Shown here piece after piece: positions 1 to 10,519 of a stretch of 64,000 bases of DNA. Source of the stretch: Hypericum androsaemum (Eukaryota; Streptophyta; Magnoliopsida; Malpighiales; Hypericaceae); assembly GCA_963995505.1 (NCBI GenBank), contig OZ023187.1:12611176-12675175 (forward strand), written 5' to 3'. The notes under the pieces are model-generated. The model was given only the letters and a program-made list of their open reading frames with translations. It was not told where the DNA came from and ran no database searches. A program made the position numbers and the translations under genes. Positions within the stretch are counted from its first letter, which is position 1, and every line of letters begins with the position of its first letter.

Positions 1-1170
1 CGTCTACACTGGCCCCAACAGTCCATCCCTGTTCCTGGCCCAGACATTGCCATAGAACAAAAGCCTAGTACCCTAAACCAGGCTAAGTTCAATGCTAATT
101 CCATTTACGAATGGAACATTGATGCCATGACATAGTATAACATTCTCAATTTACTCCAACAAATGACCATGGCTGCCAACGCCTACAAAACACAAACAAC
201 CATATCTGACAAATCCATCGCTGAGATTCTCATTTCAGGATTCTCCGGCCAACTAAAAGGTTGGTGGGACTATTATCTCACTGAGACTCAACAAAAAGAA
301 ATCCTAGAGAGCCTTCAACGTGATGAGAACCATTCGTTAGTTCTTTCACCTAACAATGAACCGATCCAAGATGCGGTTTCATCTCTTATCTTTGCCATAT
401 CACTTCATTTCATTGGTGATTCGTCTCACCTTAAAGATAAAAATGCCGAACTTCTCTCCAACTTGAAATGCCATAAGTTGAGTGATTTTCAACATTATAA
501 AAACACCTTCCTCACCCGGGTAATGCTTCGCGAAGATTCAAATCAGCCTTTTTGGAAAGAAAAGCTCATTGATGGTCTTCCGTTCATGCTAGGTGAAAAG
601 GTCAGACGAACTCTTAAAGCCTCCCATGGAACCCCTATTAACTATACAGCACTTACCTATGGTGAGCTCATCAGCATAACACAACAACAGGGACTCCAAA
701 TCTGTCAAGATTTAAAGTTACAAAAAAATATCAAACGTGAGTTAAGGCAAACGAAACAAGAACTTGGATCGTTTTGTCAGCAGTTTGATATTTCTCGAGT
801 TCCTGATTCCAAAAGTTGCAATTGCCCTTCCTCATCCAAGCATTCTCATCATAAAAGATCCTCCTATCACAAACGCCCTGACAAGCGTAAAGAGGACTCT
901 CACCTCAAAAAATGCTTTTCCAGACGTTTTCCAGACAAAGATAAAAAGAAATCCTATAGCCGCGATCGTCCGCCAACGGATGACCGCTTCAAGGATACTA
1001 TTTGTCACAAGTGTGGCAAAAAAGGACACATTGCCTGGCACTGTCGCATACACAGCATTCCATGTTTGCATTTAGCTGATCCATCTGCTTTCAAAATAGT
1101 TGAAACAGATGCCTCCGAAATGGGTTACGGTGGCATTTTAAAGCAACGACCACACGATCGCACGGGTTGA
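1..1170 (+). pseudogene. Endogenous pararetrovirus relic: capsid/zinc-knuckle region joined to an RNase H fragment
   Basis: The reading frame is open from 163 to 1170, and the same frame continues upstream to the window edge apart from a TAG at 133-135, so the piece starts outside the window. The protein resembles the coat-protein region of Caulimoviridae polyproteins. It has a capsid-like part, a long Lys/His/Ser-rich basic stretch and a CCHC zinc knuckle (C-x2-C-x4-H-x4-C, about 1009-1050). About 30 bases after the knuckle the same frame reads into the start of an RNase H domain (motif ETDASEMGYGGIL), so protease and reverse transcriptase are missing. This is an internally deleted, non-functional endogenous copy. 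A Ty3-like element is the alternative, but the capsid part looks more like florendovirus-type sequences. Family assignment is from motif recognition only. Confidence 0.72.
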
Positions 1171-1333
1171 AATAATTTTCTCACTTGTTATCTCTTTTGT
1201 CCTTTGGCTTTTATTTGCTTTCGTATAGGGGTGTGTCATTTTTCTTTATTAGGGAAGAGAGAGAGGGGGAAGAAGAAGAGGGGTGGAGTGTACACGTTGG
1301 CGCCACGTCATCAGAAAAATCAGATGTGGTTGC
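1171..1333. other. Short spacer between viral relic and copia element
   Basis: A T-rich stretch followed by a purine-rich tract around 1250-1290. No coding potential is supported; short open frames here run into the LTR. Confidence 0.5.
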
Positions 1334-1338
1334 TTCAC
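1334..1338. repeat. Target-site duplication, left copy (TTCAC)
   Basis: TTCAC directly precedes the terminal TG of the left LTR and is repeated at 7592-7596, directly after the terminal CA of the right LTR. Confidence 0.9.
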
Positions 1339-2216
1339 TGTTGTTTCTTTGAGGTGGTGTACTTGAATATGATCTTTAAGTCGAGGCAAGAGTTGGACTC
1401 TTTCTCCGTAAGATGAGATTGCCCCGTATTCAGTACTTACGGGTTGCGGCAATCGTTCCCAAGATACAACGACTTTCGGACTTCGAGTTCATAGCACAAC
1501 GACCCTCGAAGCTTCAGGCAAACCATCCGATATTCAGAACTTTCTTGAGAGAGGGAGAGAATAATAACTATTGCTAACGAATGCTTATGCAATGAGTTGT
1601 GGGATGAGATGCAAATGAAGGGGAGGGGCCTATTTGTAGGCACTGGATGGAGTGGAGGCAAGCACTTCTGAAAGGGCATAAAGCAACGCCAAGGAGACGC
1701 GTTCGTTCGGCCAGCAGGTTGCCCTTCAGGTGCCTCTCTAGCCAATTTTGTTCGTGGCTCTTCAGAGGTCGTTGGCACCCCTTCGGCAGGCAGGCAGCAC
1801 ACTTGCATCCCATTGGTATTCTGGGAGCTTCTGGATTCGCCTGTGTGCCCTTCAGGTTTGCTCGTAACCCTTCGACCTTCTGGAAGTCTCCAGGATGTTC
1901 CAGCCCTTCTACCTCTTCGTCCGAGCTTCGGCAAAACTTTAAGGCTCCTCGCGATGATGCGCACGTGCAAAGTGCCAAGTGCACCATAAAGTGCCCATTG
2001 TGACTTGCGTCCAACGTGCCGAGTGCTCGTGCTTCGCAGCGGTCCGAGTTGGCTATCCAGGTGGTCAACTTATTTCCTAGTCAATAAGAAAAGTCTCCTT
2101 ATAAACTAGGAAATTTTTGTTGCACTTTCCAATGTGGGATTGCCCTTTCCATATCCACTTTTTGGCGTTCCACTTTGGGCTTTTTGCATTGAATTTTCAT
2201 TCAATTTTTTCCAACA
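1339..2216 (-). repeat. 3' LTR of the reverse-strand copia element
   Basis: An 878-bp LTR aligned along its length with 6689-7591. It starts TGTTGTTTC and ends CCAACA. Its TATA-like site is mutated (reverse strand TACAAATA near 1627-1636) where the partner LTR has an intact TATAAATA. Open frames of up to 177 codons inside it are GC-rich LTR sequence without recognisable protein homology. Confidence 0.9.
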
Positions 2217-2225
2217 ATCCCCCAC
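2217..2225 (-). other. Polypurine tract of the copia element
   Basis: On the reverse strand the sequence is GTGGGGGAT immediately before the LTR start TGTTGG. The second copia element carries the same tract at 15158-15166, which suggests the two belong to related lineages. Confidence 0.8.
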
Positions 2226-2481
2226 ATGAATGATGATTAATGCATGCTGTCACTTTAAGAAAAGTTCCAACGAAATATCATTGCATCGAGATAGGTAGCT
2301 TATGGCTTTGAACTTTCTCTAGTAAAATGCTATCGGATTTATTTGCTGCTCACTGAACGCGATGTCTTGAACTGGTCAGATTTTTTATGTAAACCTAGAC
2401 AATAACATTTTCACAATGATATTTCTAATATCCTTTGGTTCTCACATTATGTCCGTTTCGGCCATGGACCTTATCTTGGAT

Positions 2482-5400
2482 TCATAAGTATTTTTCTATT
2501 TGAAGCGGCCTCACTTCACACTTATATAGGTGATCTCCCATCAAGAGTATACTGCCATACTCCACCTTTTTCTTGGTATAGAAATTATTAAAAGCGTAGA
2601 CGCTTAACCTTACCACACCTCTACAGGTTCGCACTTGGGCAGCTTCTGAGAATGGGATGGGTTCCAAGTATTCATCCGAACCATCCATCACTTAGTTGTC
2701 TCATTGAACCAAGTTTGTGAGATCTCCACTCATCATGGTTGAGTTACCGCTATGAACATTTTTTAATGTGTGAGTTTTAACCCCATTCCCCTTACTATAT
2801 TATACAATTGATCTCTGTTGATTTCTTTCGTCAAAGGATCAGCTATGTTGTCCTTGGACTTCACATAATCAATGGTTATTACTCCACTTGAGATCGTCTA
2901 ACGGTATTATGTCTCCTACGGATGTGTCGAGACTTCCCGTTGTACATAGTACTTTGTGCTCTCCCGATTGCTGACATGCTATCACAATGTATCAATATAG
3001 GAGGCACAGGCTTGTTCCAATACGGAATATCCTCTAGGAAGTTTCTGAGCCATTCAGCTTCTTTCCCAGCTTTGTCAAGTGCTATAAACTCCGACTGCAT
3101 GGTAGATCGAGCTATGCACGTTTGTTTAGAGGATTTCTAGGACACAGCTCCTCCACCTATGATGAACACATAACCACTAGTAGATTTGGAGTCTTTAGTG
3201 TCCGATATCCAATTCGCATCACTATATCCTTCTAATACAGCTGGATACCTAGTGTAAAATATGCCATGGTTCATGGTATGTTTTAGAAACTTTAGAACCC
3301 TTTCCAGAGCTAGCCAGTGGTCTGCTCCTGGATTGCTTGTGAATCTACTAAGCTTTCTAACCGAGTATGCAATATCAGAGCGTGTATAATTTGTTAAGTA
3401 CATCAGGCTCCTAATGATCCTTGCATATTTCAGTTGAGATACTGGGTCCCCTCTATTTTTAGCTAAAGTGTAGACTCAGGTCTACCGGAGTCTTAGCCGG
3501 AGGTTTGTCAAAAGCATCGAATTTCTTGAGTACATTCTCAACGTAGTGAGATTGTGACAAGATAATTCCTTCAGTCGTCCTAGAGATTTTAATCCCTAGT
3601 ATGATGTTAGCTAGACCCATATCTTTCATGTCAAAGTTGTTCTTTAACATGTTCTTAGTTTTTACGATAAGATCATTGCTGCTTCCATGATTAGTATGTC
3701 ATCGACATACATGCATACAATCACGTAAGCATCATGTGTGCCTTTAATGTATACACATTTATCACACTCATTGATCTTAAAGCCATTTGACATCATTGTT
3801 CTGTCAAATTTCTCATGCCATTGTTTCGGTGCCTGTTTTAGCCCGTACAGTGACTTGACCAGCTTGCACACTTTATATTCTTGTCCGGGGGCAACAAACC
3901 CTTCAGGTTGTTCCATATATATTTACTCTTCCAGTTCTCCATTTAGGAAAGCTATTTTTACATCCATCTGATGTATCTCGAGGTTATAGAGTGCTGCGAC
4001 AGCTATGAACACTCTAATAGATGTGATTCTTGTGACCGACGAATACGTGTCAAAGAAATCATATCCTTCCTTTTGTTTGAACTCTTTAGCTACCAACCGA
4101 GCTTTGTACTTGTCGATTGATCCATCAGCTTTGTATTTTCTTTTAAGGATCCACTTGTAACCTAAAGGTTTGCAACCTGGTGGGAGATCCACGATTTTCC
4201 ACGTGTAGTTTTGTATGATAGATTCTATCTCACTATTGATAGCTTCTTTCCAGAGAGGAGCATCCGGACTAGATAATGCCTCTTAGACTGTCCCAGGTTC
4301 ATTTTCTAATATGTAATTTAGAAAATCTGGACTAAACAACTTGGCTACTTTGGTCCTCTTACTCCGTGTAGGTTCCTTAGCACCTTGATCAGAGCCTTGT
4401 GTAGCTTCATAACTTCTTTTGTTTGAGCTTACTTCTTTCGTTTCCTTTTTAGGAAAGATATTCTCAAAGAATATTGCATTTCTTCATTCCATGACCATTC
4501 TCTCGTTAATTTCAGGGTTTTCAGACTTGTGCACTAGAAATTGATATGCGTTACTGTTGTGGGCATATCCAATAAAGATGATGTCAATGGTCTTGGGTCT
4601 TATTCTCACCCTTTTAGGTAGAGGTATTTCTACCTTGGCTAGGCACCCCTACACTTTAAGGTTACCGTAGGAAAGCTTTCTTCCTTTTCATAATTCATAT
4701 GGCGTTTTGTCCCTTTTCTTGTGTGGCAATTTGTTTAGAATGTGATTAGCTGAGAGCACAGCTTCCCCCCACAAGTTATGTGGTAAGCCCGAGCTAATCA
4801 ACATAGCATTCATCATCTCCTTAAGAGTTCGATTCTTGTGTTCAGCTACGCCATTTGATTGAGGTGAGTATGTAGCAGTTGTCTGATGAATAATGCCATA
4901 TTGTTGGCAGAATTCTTCAAACGGAGCTACATATTCTCCCCCTCTATCACTTCGAATCATTTTGATTTTAGTGCTAAGTTGATTTTCAACCTCATTCTTA
5001 TAACTGTTGAAAGCTTCTAGAGCTTCGTCTTTTCCTTTCAAGAGGTGTACATAACAGTACCTCGTTCAATCATCAATAAATGTGATGAAATACTTTTTTC
5101 CACCTCTATTTTACACTTGTTTCACATCGCATATGTCGGTATGAATTAACTCTAAAGGTGTAGTACTTCTTTCCACTGAATGAAAAGGTGCTTTGGTCAT
5201 TTTTGCCTCTACACATACTTCACATTTATTGTTTGGGTCAAACTCTATTTTAGGCAATAAATTTAAACTTACTAACTTTTTTAGTGAGCTCAAATTTACG
5301 CGTCCTAGTCTATCATGCCATAAGTTAGAACACTCAGTCAAGTAAGAAAAATTGATAACTTTATTAGGCCCTTCAAAGGCGTGTTTCACAGTTATTACAT

Positions 5401-6671
5401 TCATCTTAAAGAGCCCCCTTTCGAGGTACCTTTTTCCTACAAAGGTACCAGCCTTAGTCAATTTAAACCTATCGACCTTGAATACTAGTTTCATCCCAAC
5501 TTTGCTCAACAGTGAGCCAGATACAAAATTCTTACAAATGTCTGGGACATGCAGCACATCCTTGAGGGTCAGCTCTTTTCTAGAAGCCAGCTTCAGCACC
5601 ACTTGGCCTAGTCTAACTACAAAAAAAGTTGCAGAGTTACCCATGAACAACTTCTGCCCATTGATGGCTGTGTAGGTTGAGAACATCTCATTGTCTGAGC
5701 AGATGTGTCGGGTTGCCCCTGTATTTATGAACCACTCTCTTGGGTTATCCACCAGATTAGTTTCAAATACCACGGCAAATAGGTGTAGCTCAGACAAGTC
5801 CTCAGCCAAGTTAGCCTTCTCACGATCGTCCTTCTTTGGCAAGCGATAATCTTTGGCCATGTGACCGGGCTTGTCGCAGTTGTAGCAATTGCCCTTGATC
5901 TTCTTAGCTTTTTTTTTGCTTTGGCTCTTGCTTCTCCTGCTTATTTTCGGGCTTCTTCCTCTTCTTTCCAGTACCACCTTCGACGAGGTATACCTTAGCC
6001 TTGGAGTTGGTCCTGCTGGTATTGACTTCAGACTTTCAGTTGTTTTCCTCGATCCTTAGTCTCACGATCAGGTCTTCCAGCCCCATATCCTTCCTCTTAT
6101 GCTTGAGGTAGTTCTTGAAGTCCTTTCACAGAGGGGGTAGCTTCTCGATTAGAGCAGCCACCTGGAAGGATTCGCTGAGTTGCATGCCTTCGGCGTGAAT
6201 CTCGTGTAGAATCAGCTGCAGCTCTTGGAGTTGGTCTATGACCTTCTTGGAGTCCACCATCTGGAAGTCGAATAATCTTCCGATGATGAATTTCTTCATC
6301 CCGGCATCCTCCGTTTTGTACTTCTTCTCCAGGGAGTCCCACAATTCTTTCACAATTTTGGTACCTGCATAGACATTATACAGGGCGTCGTCTAAGCCAT
6401 TCAGGACATAGTTACGACATAGGAAGTCGATGTGACTCCATGCATCGAGGGTGTTGATCTTCTGTGGATCAGTCTCATTTTTTGCCACCTTTGGAGCCTC
6501 TTCCTTCAAGAATTGGACCAGGTTGAGCATCGTCAGGTAGTACAGCATCTTCTGTTGCCACCATTTGAACTCGGTACCGTTGAACTTGGCCAGCCTTTCG
6601 GCGTGGACAATTTCTGGGACCGCTGGCACTGGTGTTGGTGCGGAGCTTGATGATGCCATCTTCAAGTACAC
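2482..6671 (-). pseudogene. Decayed copia gag-pol
   Basis: Reading the reverse strand: gag (6671-6126, MASSSSAPTPVP start, FNGTEFKWWQQKMLYYLTML-type core); zinc knuckle in 5977-5111 with the last ligand changed (C-x2-C-x4-H-x4-Y); protease motif INTGATRHIC, where the catalytic DTG is now NTG; pre-integrase HxxLGR region; integrase core 5041-4688 (IRSDRGGEY, YSPQSNGVAE); reverse transcriptase 4192-3459 with YVDD; RNase H 3403-2879. At least seven interruptions by stops or frameshifts separate these pieces. The order protease-integrase-RT-RNase H is diagnostic of Ty1/copia. The loss of the protease Asp and of a knuckle Cys shows the copy cannot complete a cycle by itself. Confidence 0.9.
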
Positions 6672-6688
6672 TATTCTCGTCTTACGAT

Positions 6689-7591
6689 TGTTGCTTCTTT
6701 GAGGTGGTGTACTTGATTAGGATCTTTAAGTCGAGAAAAGAGTTGGACTCTTTCTCCGTAAGATAAGATTGTCCCGTATTCAGTGCTTATGGGCTGCGGT
6801 AATCATCCTCAAGATATAACGACTTTCGAACTTCGAGTTCGTAGAACAACGACCCTCAAAGTTTCTGGCGAACCGTCCGATATTTGGAACTTTTTTTAGA
6901 AAGGGAGAGAAGAACAACTATTGCTAACGAATACTTATGCAATCAGTTGTGGGGTGAGATGCAAATGAGGGGGAGGGACCTATTTATAGGCGCTGGATAG
7001 AGTAGAGGCAGGCACTTGCGAAAGGGGACGAAGCTACGCCGAGGAGATGCGTTCGTTCGGCTAGTAGGTTACCCTTCAGGTGCCTCTCCAGCCAATTTTA
7101 TTCGTAGCTCTTCGAAGGTCGTTGGCACCCCTTCGGCAGGCAGGCAGCACACTCGTGTCCCTTCTGTGTTCTGGGAGCTTCTGGATTCGCCTGTATGCCC
7201 TTCGGGTTCGCTCGTAACCCTTCGACCTTCTGAAAGTCTCCGAGATGTTCCAGCCCTTCTGCCTCTTCGTCCGAGCTTCGGCAAAACTTTAAGGCTCCTC
7301 CAGCTCCTCGCGACGATGTGCACGTGCGCCACAAAGTGCATATTGCGACCTGCGTCCAATGCGCCATGCGCACACGCACGTGCTCGTGCTCGGATGGTGC
7401 ATAGTCCGAGTTGGCTATCTAGGTGGTCAACTTATTTCCTAGTCAATAAGAAAAGTCTCCTTATAAACTGGGAAATTTTTGTTGCACTTTCCAATGTGGG
7501 ATTGATTTTTCCATATCCACTTTTGGGCCTTCCACTTGGGTTTTCCACTTTGGGCTTTTTATATTGAATTTTCATTCAATTTTTCCCAACA
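6689..7591 (-). repeat. 5' LTR of the reverse-strand copia element
   Basis: A 903-bp LTR, partner of 1339-2216, with TG...CA ends. It contains an intact TATA box (see 6981-6988). The gag-like coding frame begins within about 20 bases of its inner end, leaving no room for a usual leader. Confidence 0.9.
6981..6988 (-). promoter_or_regulatory. LTR TATA box
   Basis: Reverse-strand TATAAATA lies inside a CCTATAAATAGG palindrome-like context in the 5' LTR, in the position expected for the U3 core promoter. The other LTR carries a base change here. Confidence 0.6.
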
Positions 7592-7596
7592 TTCAC

Positions 7597-8636
7597 GTGG
7601 CTGGTCAAAGTTCGGGCAAGACGGGCAGGGTCCGGGCCCGGGCCACTAATTAATTTTAATTGGAATAAGTTTGACTCAATTGATACGTTTTAAAATACAG
7701 GGTACTGAGTTGATTTTTTACGATACAACATGGTACTTTAGTAGACTTTTTCCTTTATATTAGGTCTTCATTGTATTATCACTCCAGACATTTTCTGAAA
7801 CTGTAAACAAAATTTTTTTCCTTTTTCTCTCATCTTTTATTCCTCGCTTTACATCGTTGTACCAGTAGTCGGTGACATTGGACAACACATGGTTATAAAA
7901 ATTGGGTCCTACTGTCGAAGTCCAACGTCTGCGTGTCCATCCGCGATCAGGCTACAGGAGGCGTCAGCACTACACACGAACCGAATAGTGACGTAGAGTT
8001 CCTTACCAAAGAGAGAGGAAAGGGAAGGAGGAGAGGAGAGGAGAGGAGAGGAGAGGAGAGATGTTAGCAAAGATGACGAGGGAGGAAAAATATAAAATGT
8101 TGGGAATATTTTAAAATTTTTATAATTTTAAAATTACTTACAATGGCTAAATGTATAACAGTAAACATAAAGAAAAAAAATGTAATGACCATGGACTAAA
8201 AATTTGTAAGATCAATGATCATAGATGTCTTTTAGGGAATAATAAATTTTTAAGGGAGAAGTTTATTAAATTCAGGATCGACTAAAAAAGGAATATGCAA
8301 TTGTGTATAGAGGTTTTGCTAAAGTAGTGGCTACTGCGACACCCAAAAAAAAAGGAAATTTTGAAGGTGGTTGCGTCATAATTTAACCCAAAGGCAAAGG
8401 AGTTTATAGAGGCCATGTAGTTACCATTATTATGAAAATCTGTATATAAGATCACACAATGTACATGCTCAAATCAAGTGAAATACAAACCTCTTTACAT
8501 ACCAAAAGATAAAGAAGAAATTGACAATTTAAAAAAAGAAAACGAAACCAGGGACCATCGACGTACATCTTATTATATCTTTCACAAAATAAAACATCGC
8601 TTAGAAGATGTGAAGTGCTACCTTCTGGTTTTGACA
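7597..8636. other. Spacer between the two copia elements, no gene seen
   Basis: AT-rich DNA with a GC-rich patch near 7610-7645. A short microsatellite is at 8027-8060. Open frames of 60-70 codons near 8452-8667 show no recognisable protein and run into the LTR. Some stretches around 7790-8250 resemble 30000-30620 in word composition, which suggests a shared old repeat, but I could not delimit it. Confidence 0.5.
8027..8060. repeat. (GGAGA)n microsatellite
   Basis: Tandem copies of the pentamer GGAGA/GAGAG, about seven units, within a purine-rich tract starting near 8011. Confidence 0.85.
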
Positions 8637-8641
8637 TTGCC
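8637..8641. repeat. Target-site duplication of copia element 2 (TTGCC), left copy
   Basis: TTGCC precedes the LTR start TGTTGG; the same five bases follow the LTR end ACGAACA at 23287-23291. Confidence 0.88.
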
Positions 8642-9840
8642 TGTTGGAGAATTGATTTTATAATCAAAGAAGAGATAGTGCACTACAAGTGAGTGTATTG
8701 AGTTTTGGACCAAAGTATTTAATTATAGAGAGAATCCTAATTAAATATAATAACTAAGTGATTAGTAGGCAACTTTGAACTAATTTAATTGGAGATCACA
8801 CCAATTAGATTTGGGTGTTTGTGAGATCAATACAAAGCTCGTTGATAGAGCTTCATAACGATATATAACACTTGCGAAAATTCAATTCTCGGGGTGAATG
8901 GAAATTGGCTTTAAAGTAGTGTATGGCTGTAATTGAGATAAGCGCAATCCCACATTGGTTAGCGCACCATGCTGAGACAAGTTTATAAGGAACTGGATTT
9001 TTAGCATGGGTAAACTGGTGGAGAAAGGAGAAGCTTCTCCGTCCATCCGTCCGGCCGGCTCGGCTCGGCTCGGCACGAACGCACGCACGCGCGCCCGTTT
9101 CGCCCCGTCCCGGAATGGGCTCGGGCTCGGGTGCGGGTTGCGAGAATTATTCTAGATTCCAGGGCCTTATCTTTTTAGAGCTGCGCCGGACCTATTGAAG
9201 CGATTCAGAGCTCTAAGTCCGTTGGGCTTGAGCTTGGACAAGCCCATCTTCTGGATCCTTCTTCTCCATCCAGAATGTGTCTCTTTGAATTCAAAGGTAA
9301 CAACCAATGTAAATAAGAGGTAATCATGGCTCTTGTAACAGTAAAGTTATGAGGGGTATTCATGACTGCCATTTATTTCAGATTTGGAGGTTGGAGGTCC
9401 TTGGCTGCTTATAAAAGGAGGCCTCCTCCTTCATTCCAAATCACCACAGCTCTTAATCTCTTCAGAGCTTTCTACTTCTCTCCCTACAACATTACATCAT
9501 TCTAGCATAAAAGAGTCGGAGTTCTAAGACTACGAAAAAGTCGAAAGGTGTACGAAAGTGCTTCCTTTTGTACACGAGGTTGGGCGTTGTACCTTGGGAG
9601 CTCTCTTACCCACAGAGGCCTGAAGCATATAGGCGGGTAATAAGAGTTTAAGGGCACACGGCTTGTTGTGGCCTCGTCCAGGATTGCATCCAAAAATCAC
9701 TACCTTGAAGAAGACGGTATTCACACTTAGCTCGAAGTGTGATCGTGAGCATTCTCTAAACTCTTTTCTTTTATTTTACTTACGGATTAGATACAATTAT
9801 ATGCTTTATATATTTGTAACTTACTAATATTGTACGAACA
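8642..9840 (+). repeat. 5' LTR of copia element 2
   Basis: A 1199-bp LTR from TGTTGGAGAATT to TGTACGAACA. It contains a GC-rich stretch (9035-9130), a TATA box at 9410-9417 and a CT-rich region after it. It holds about 78 bp (around 8778-8856) absent from both 3' LTR copies. No tRNA-iMet-complementary site follows; the next bases are ATCTTAAACTC. Confidence 0.9.
9410..9417 (+). promoter_or_regulatory. LTR TATA box
   Basis: TATAAAAG lies about 430 bases before the LTR end, followed by a CT-rich transcription-start-like region. The same box is kept in the 3' copy at 22856-22863. Confidence 0.6.
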
Positions 9841-10519
9841 ATCTTAAACTCTTAATCACACGTGATATTAGTAAATTATATTTTTCAAGCATATTTGTTG
9901 TCGAGGACTGTTCTGTACCGTATAAGCATATACTTGTAATCTGCTTTTGCTCTTGTTCGGATATTACTATAATTCAATCACTTGCGAAAGTTAAACTGCA
10001 ATTGATTTAATTGATAGACTAGTCTCTGCCAAAACTTTTTGTGGAAATTTTTTTAAATAAACGAAATCATTTAATTGATGAGTGCAGCGGTGGTCATTAT
10101 ATATGCACCCTGGCTTGTCTCTGTAACAGTTAGGGAATTAATTTGTTACTGCATTCTGGGTGGAATTTAAATTGCTTAATTCCAAGTAACATTTTTGTGT
10201 ATTACGTGAATTAACTGTTGCCGTTTCAAGTTTAATTGTATCAGTTCAAACGAGATTTTTATTCGGACTATCTTTTTTTTTAGGGATAAGACTATCTAAA
10301 GTGTGGAAAATTAAACTTGCTATTTTTATTGGGTTGTTCTAATCGTACTACTTAGGTTGTAAACGTGGGCTCGGCCCATAATTGCATACTGATTTTTCAA
10401 CGCGTTGGGTTTTCAGTTGGACCCAAACCGATTACTCACTAAAGGTTATTTGGTGATGATCTATAGATGGTTGGAAACAACAACTCCCCCCACACGAAAT
10501 CAACAATTCCGATGACAAC
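9841..10519 (+). other. Untranslated leader of copia element 2
   Basis: About 680 bases between the LTR and the gag relic. It is AT-rich with no open frame of note and no recognisable primer-binding site at the LTR edge. It contains CCCCCCAC-type sequence just before gag. Confidence 0.55.

Larger units (their letters stand above)
1339..7591 (-). mobile_element. Complete but decayed Ty1/copia LTR retrotransposon
   Basis: Two LTRs (1339-2216 and 6689-7591) flank a reverse-strand gag-pol in copia order: protease, integrase, reverse transcriptase, RNase H. Both ends are TG...CA, and a 5-bp target duplication TTCAC sits at 1334-1338 and 7592-7596, so the insertion boundaries are exact. A polypurine tract GTGGGGGAT abuts the 3' LTR (2217-2225, reverse strand). 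No tRNA-iMet-type primer site is visible after the 5' LTR; the gag-like frame starts only about 17 bases inside it. Many stops and frame breaks make it non-autonomous now. Confidence 0.93.

Noticed and set aside
1437..2068. Long open frames in 1437-2068 and 7016-7567 as genes
   Set aside because: They lie in the two LTR copies, are GC-rich frames on several strands at once and match no protein that I know.
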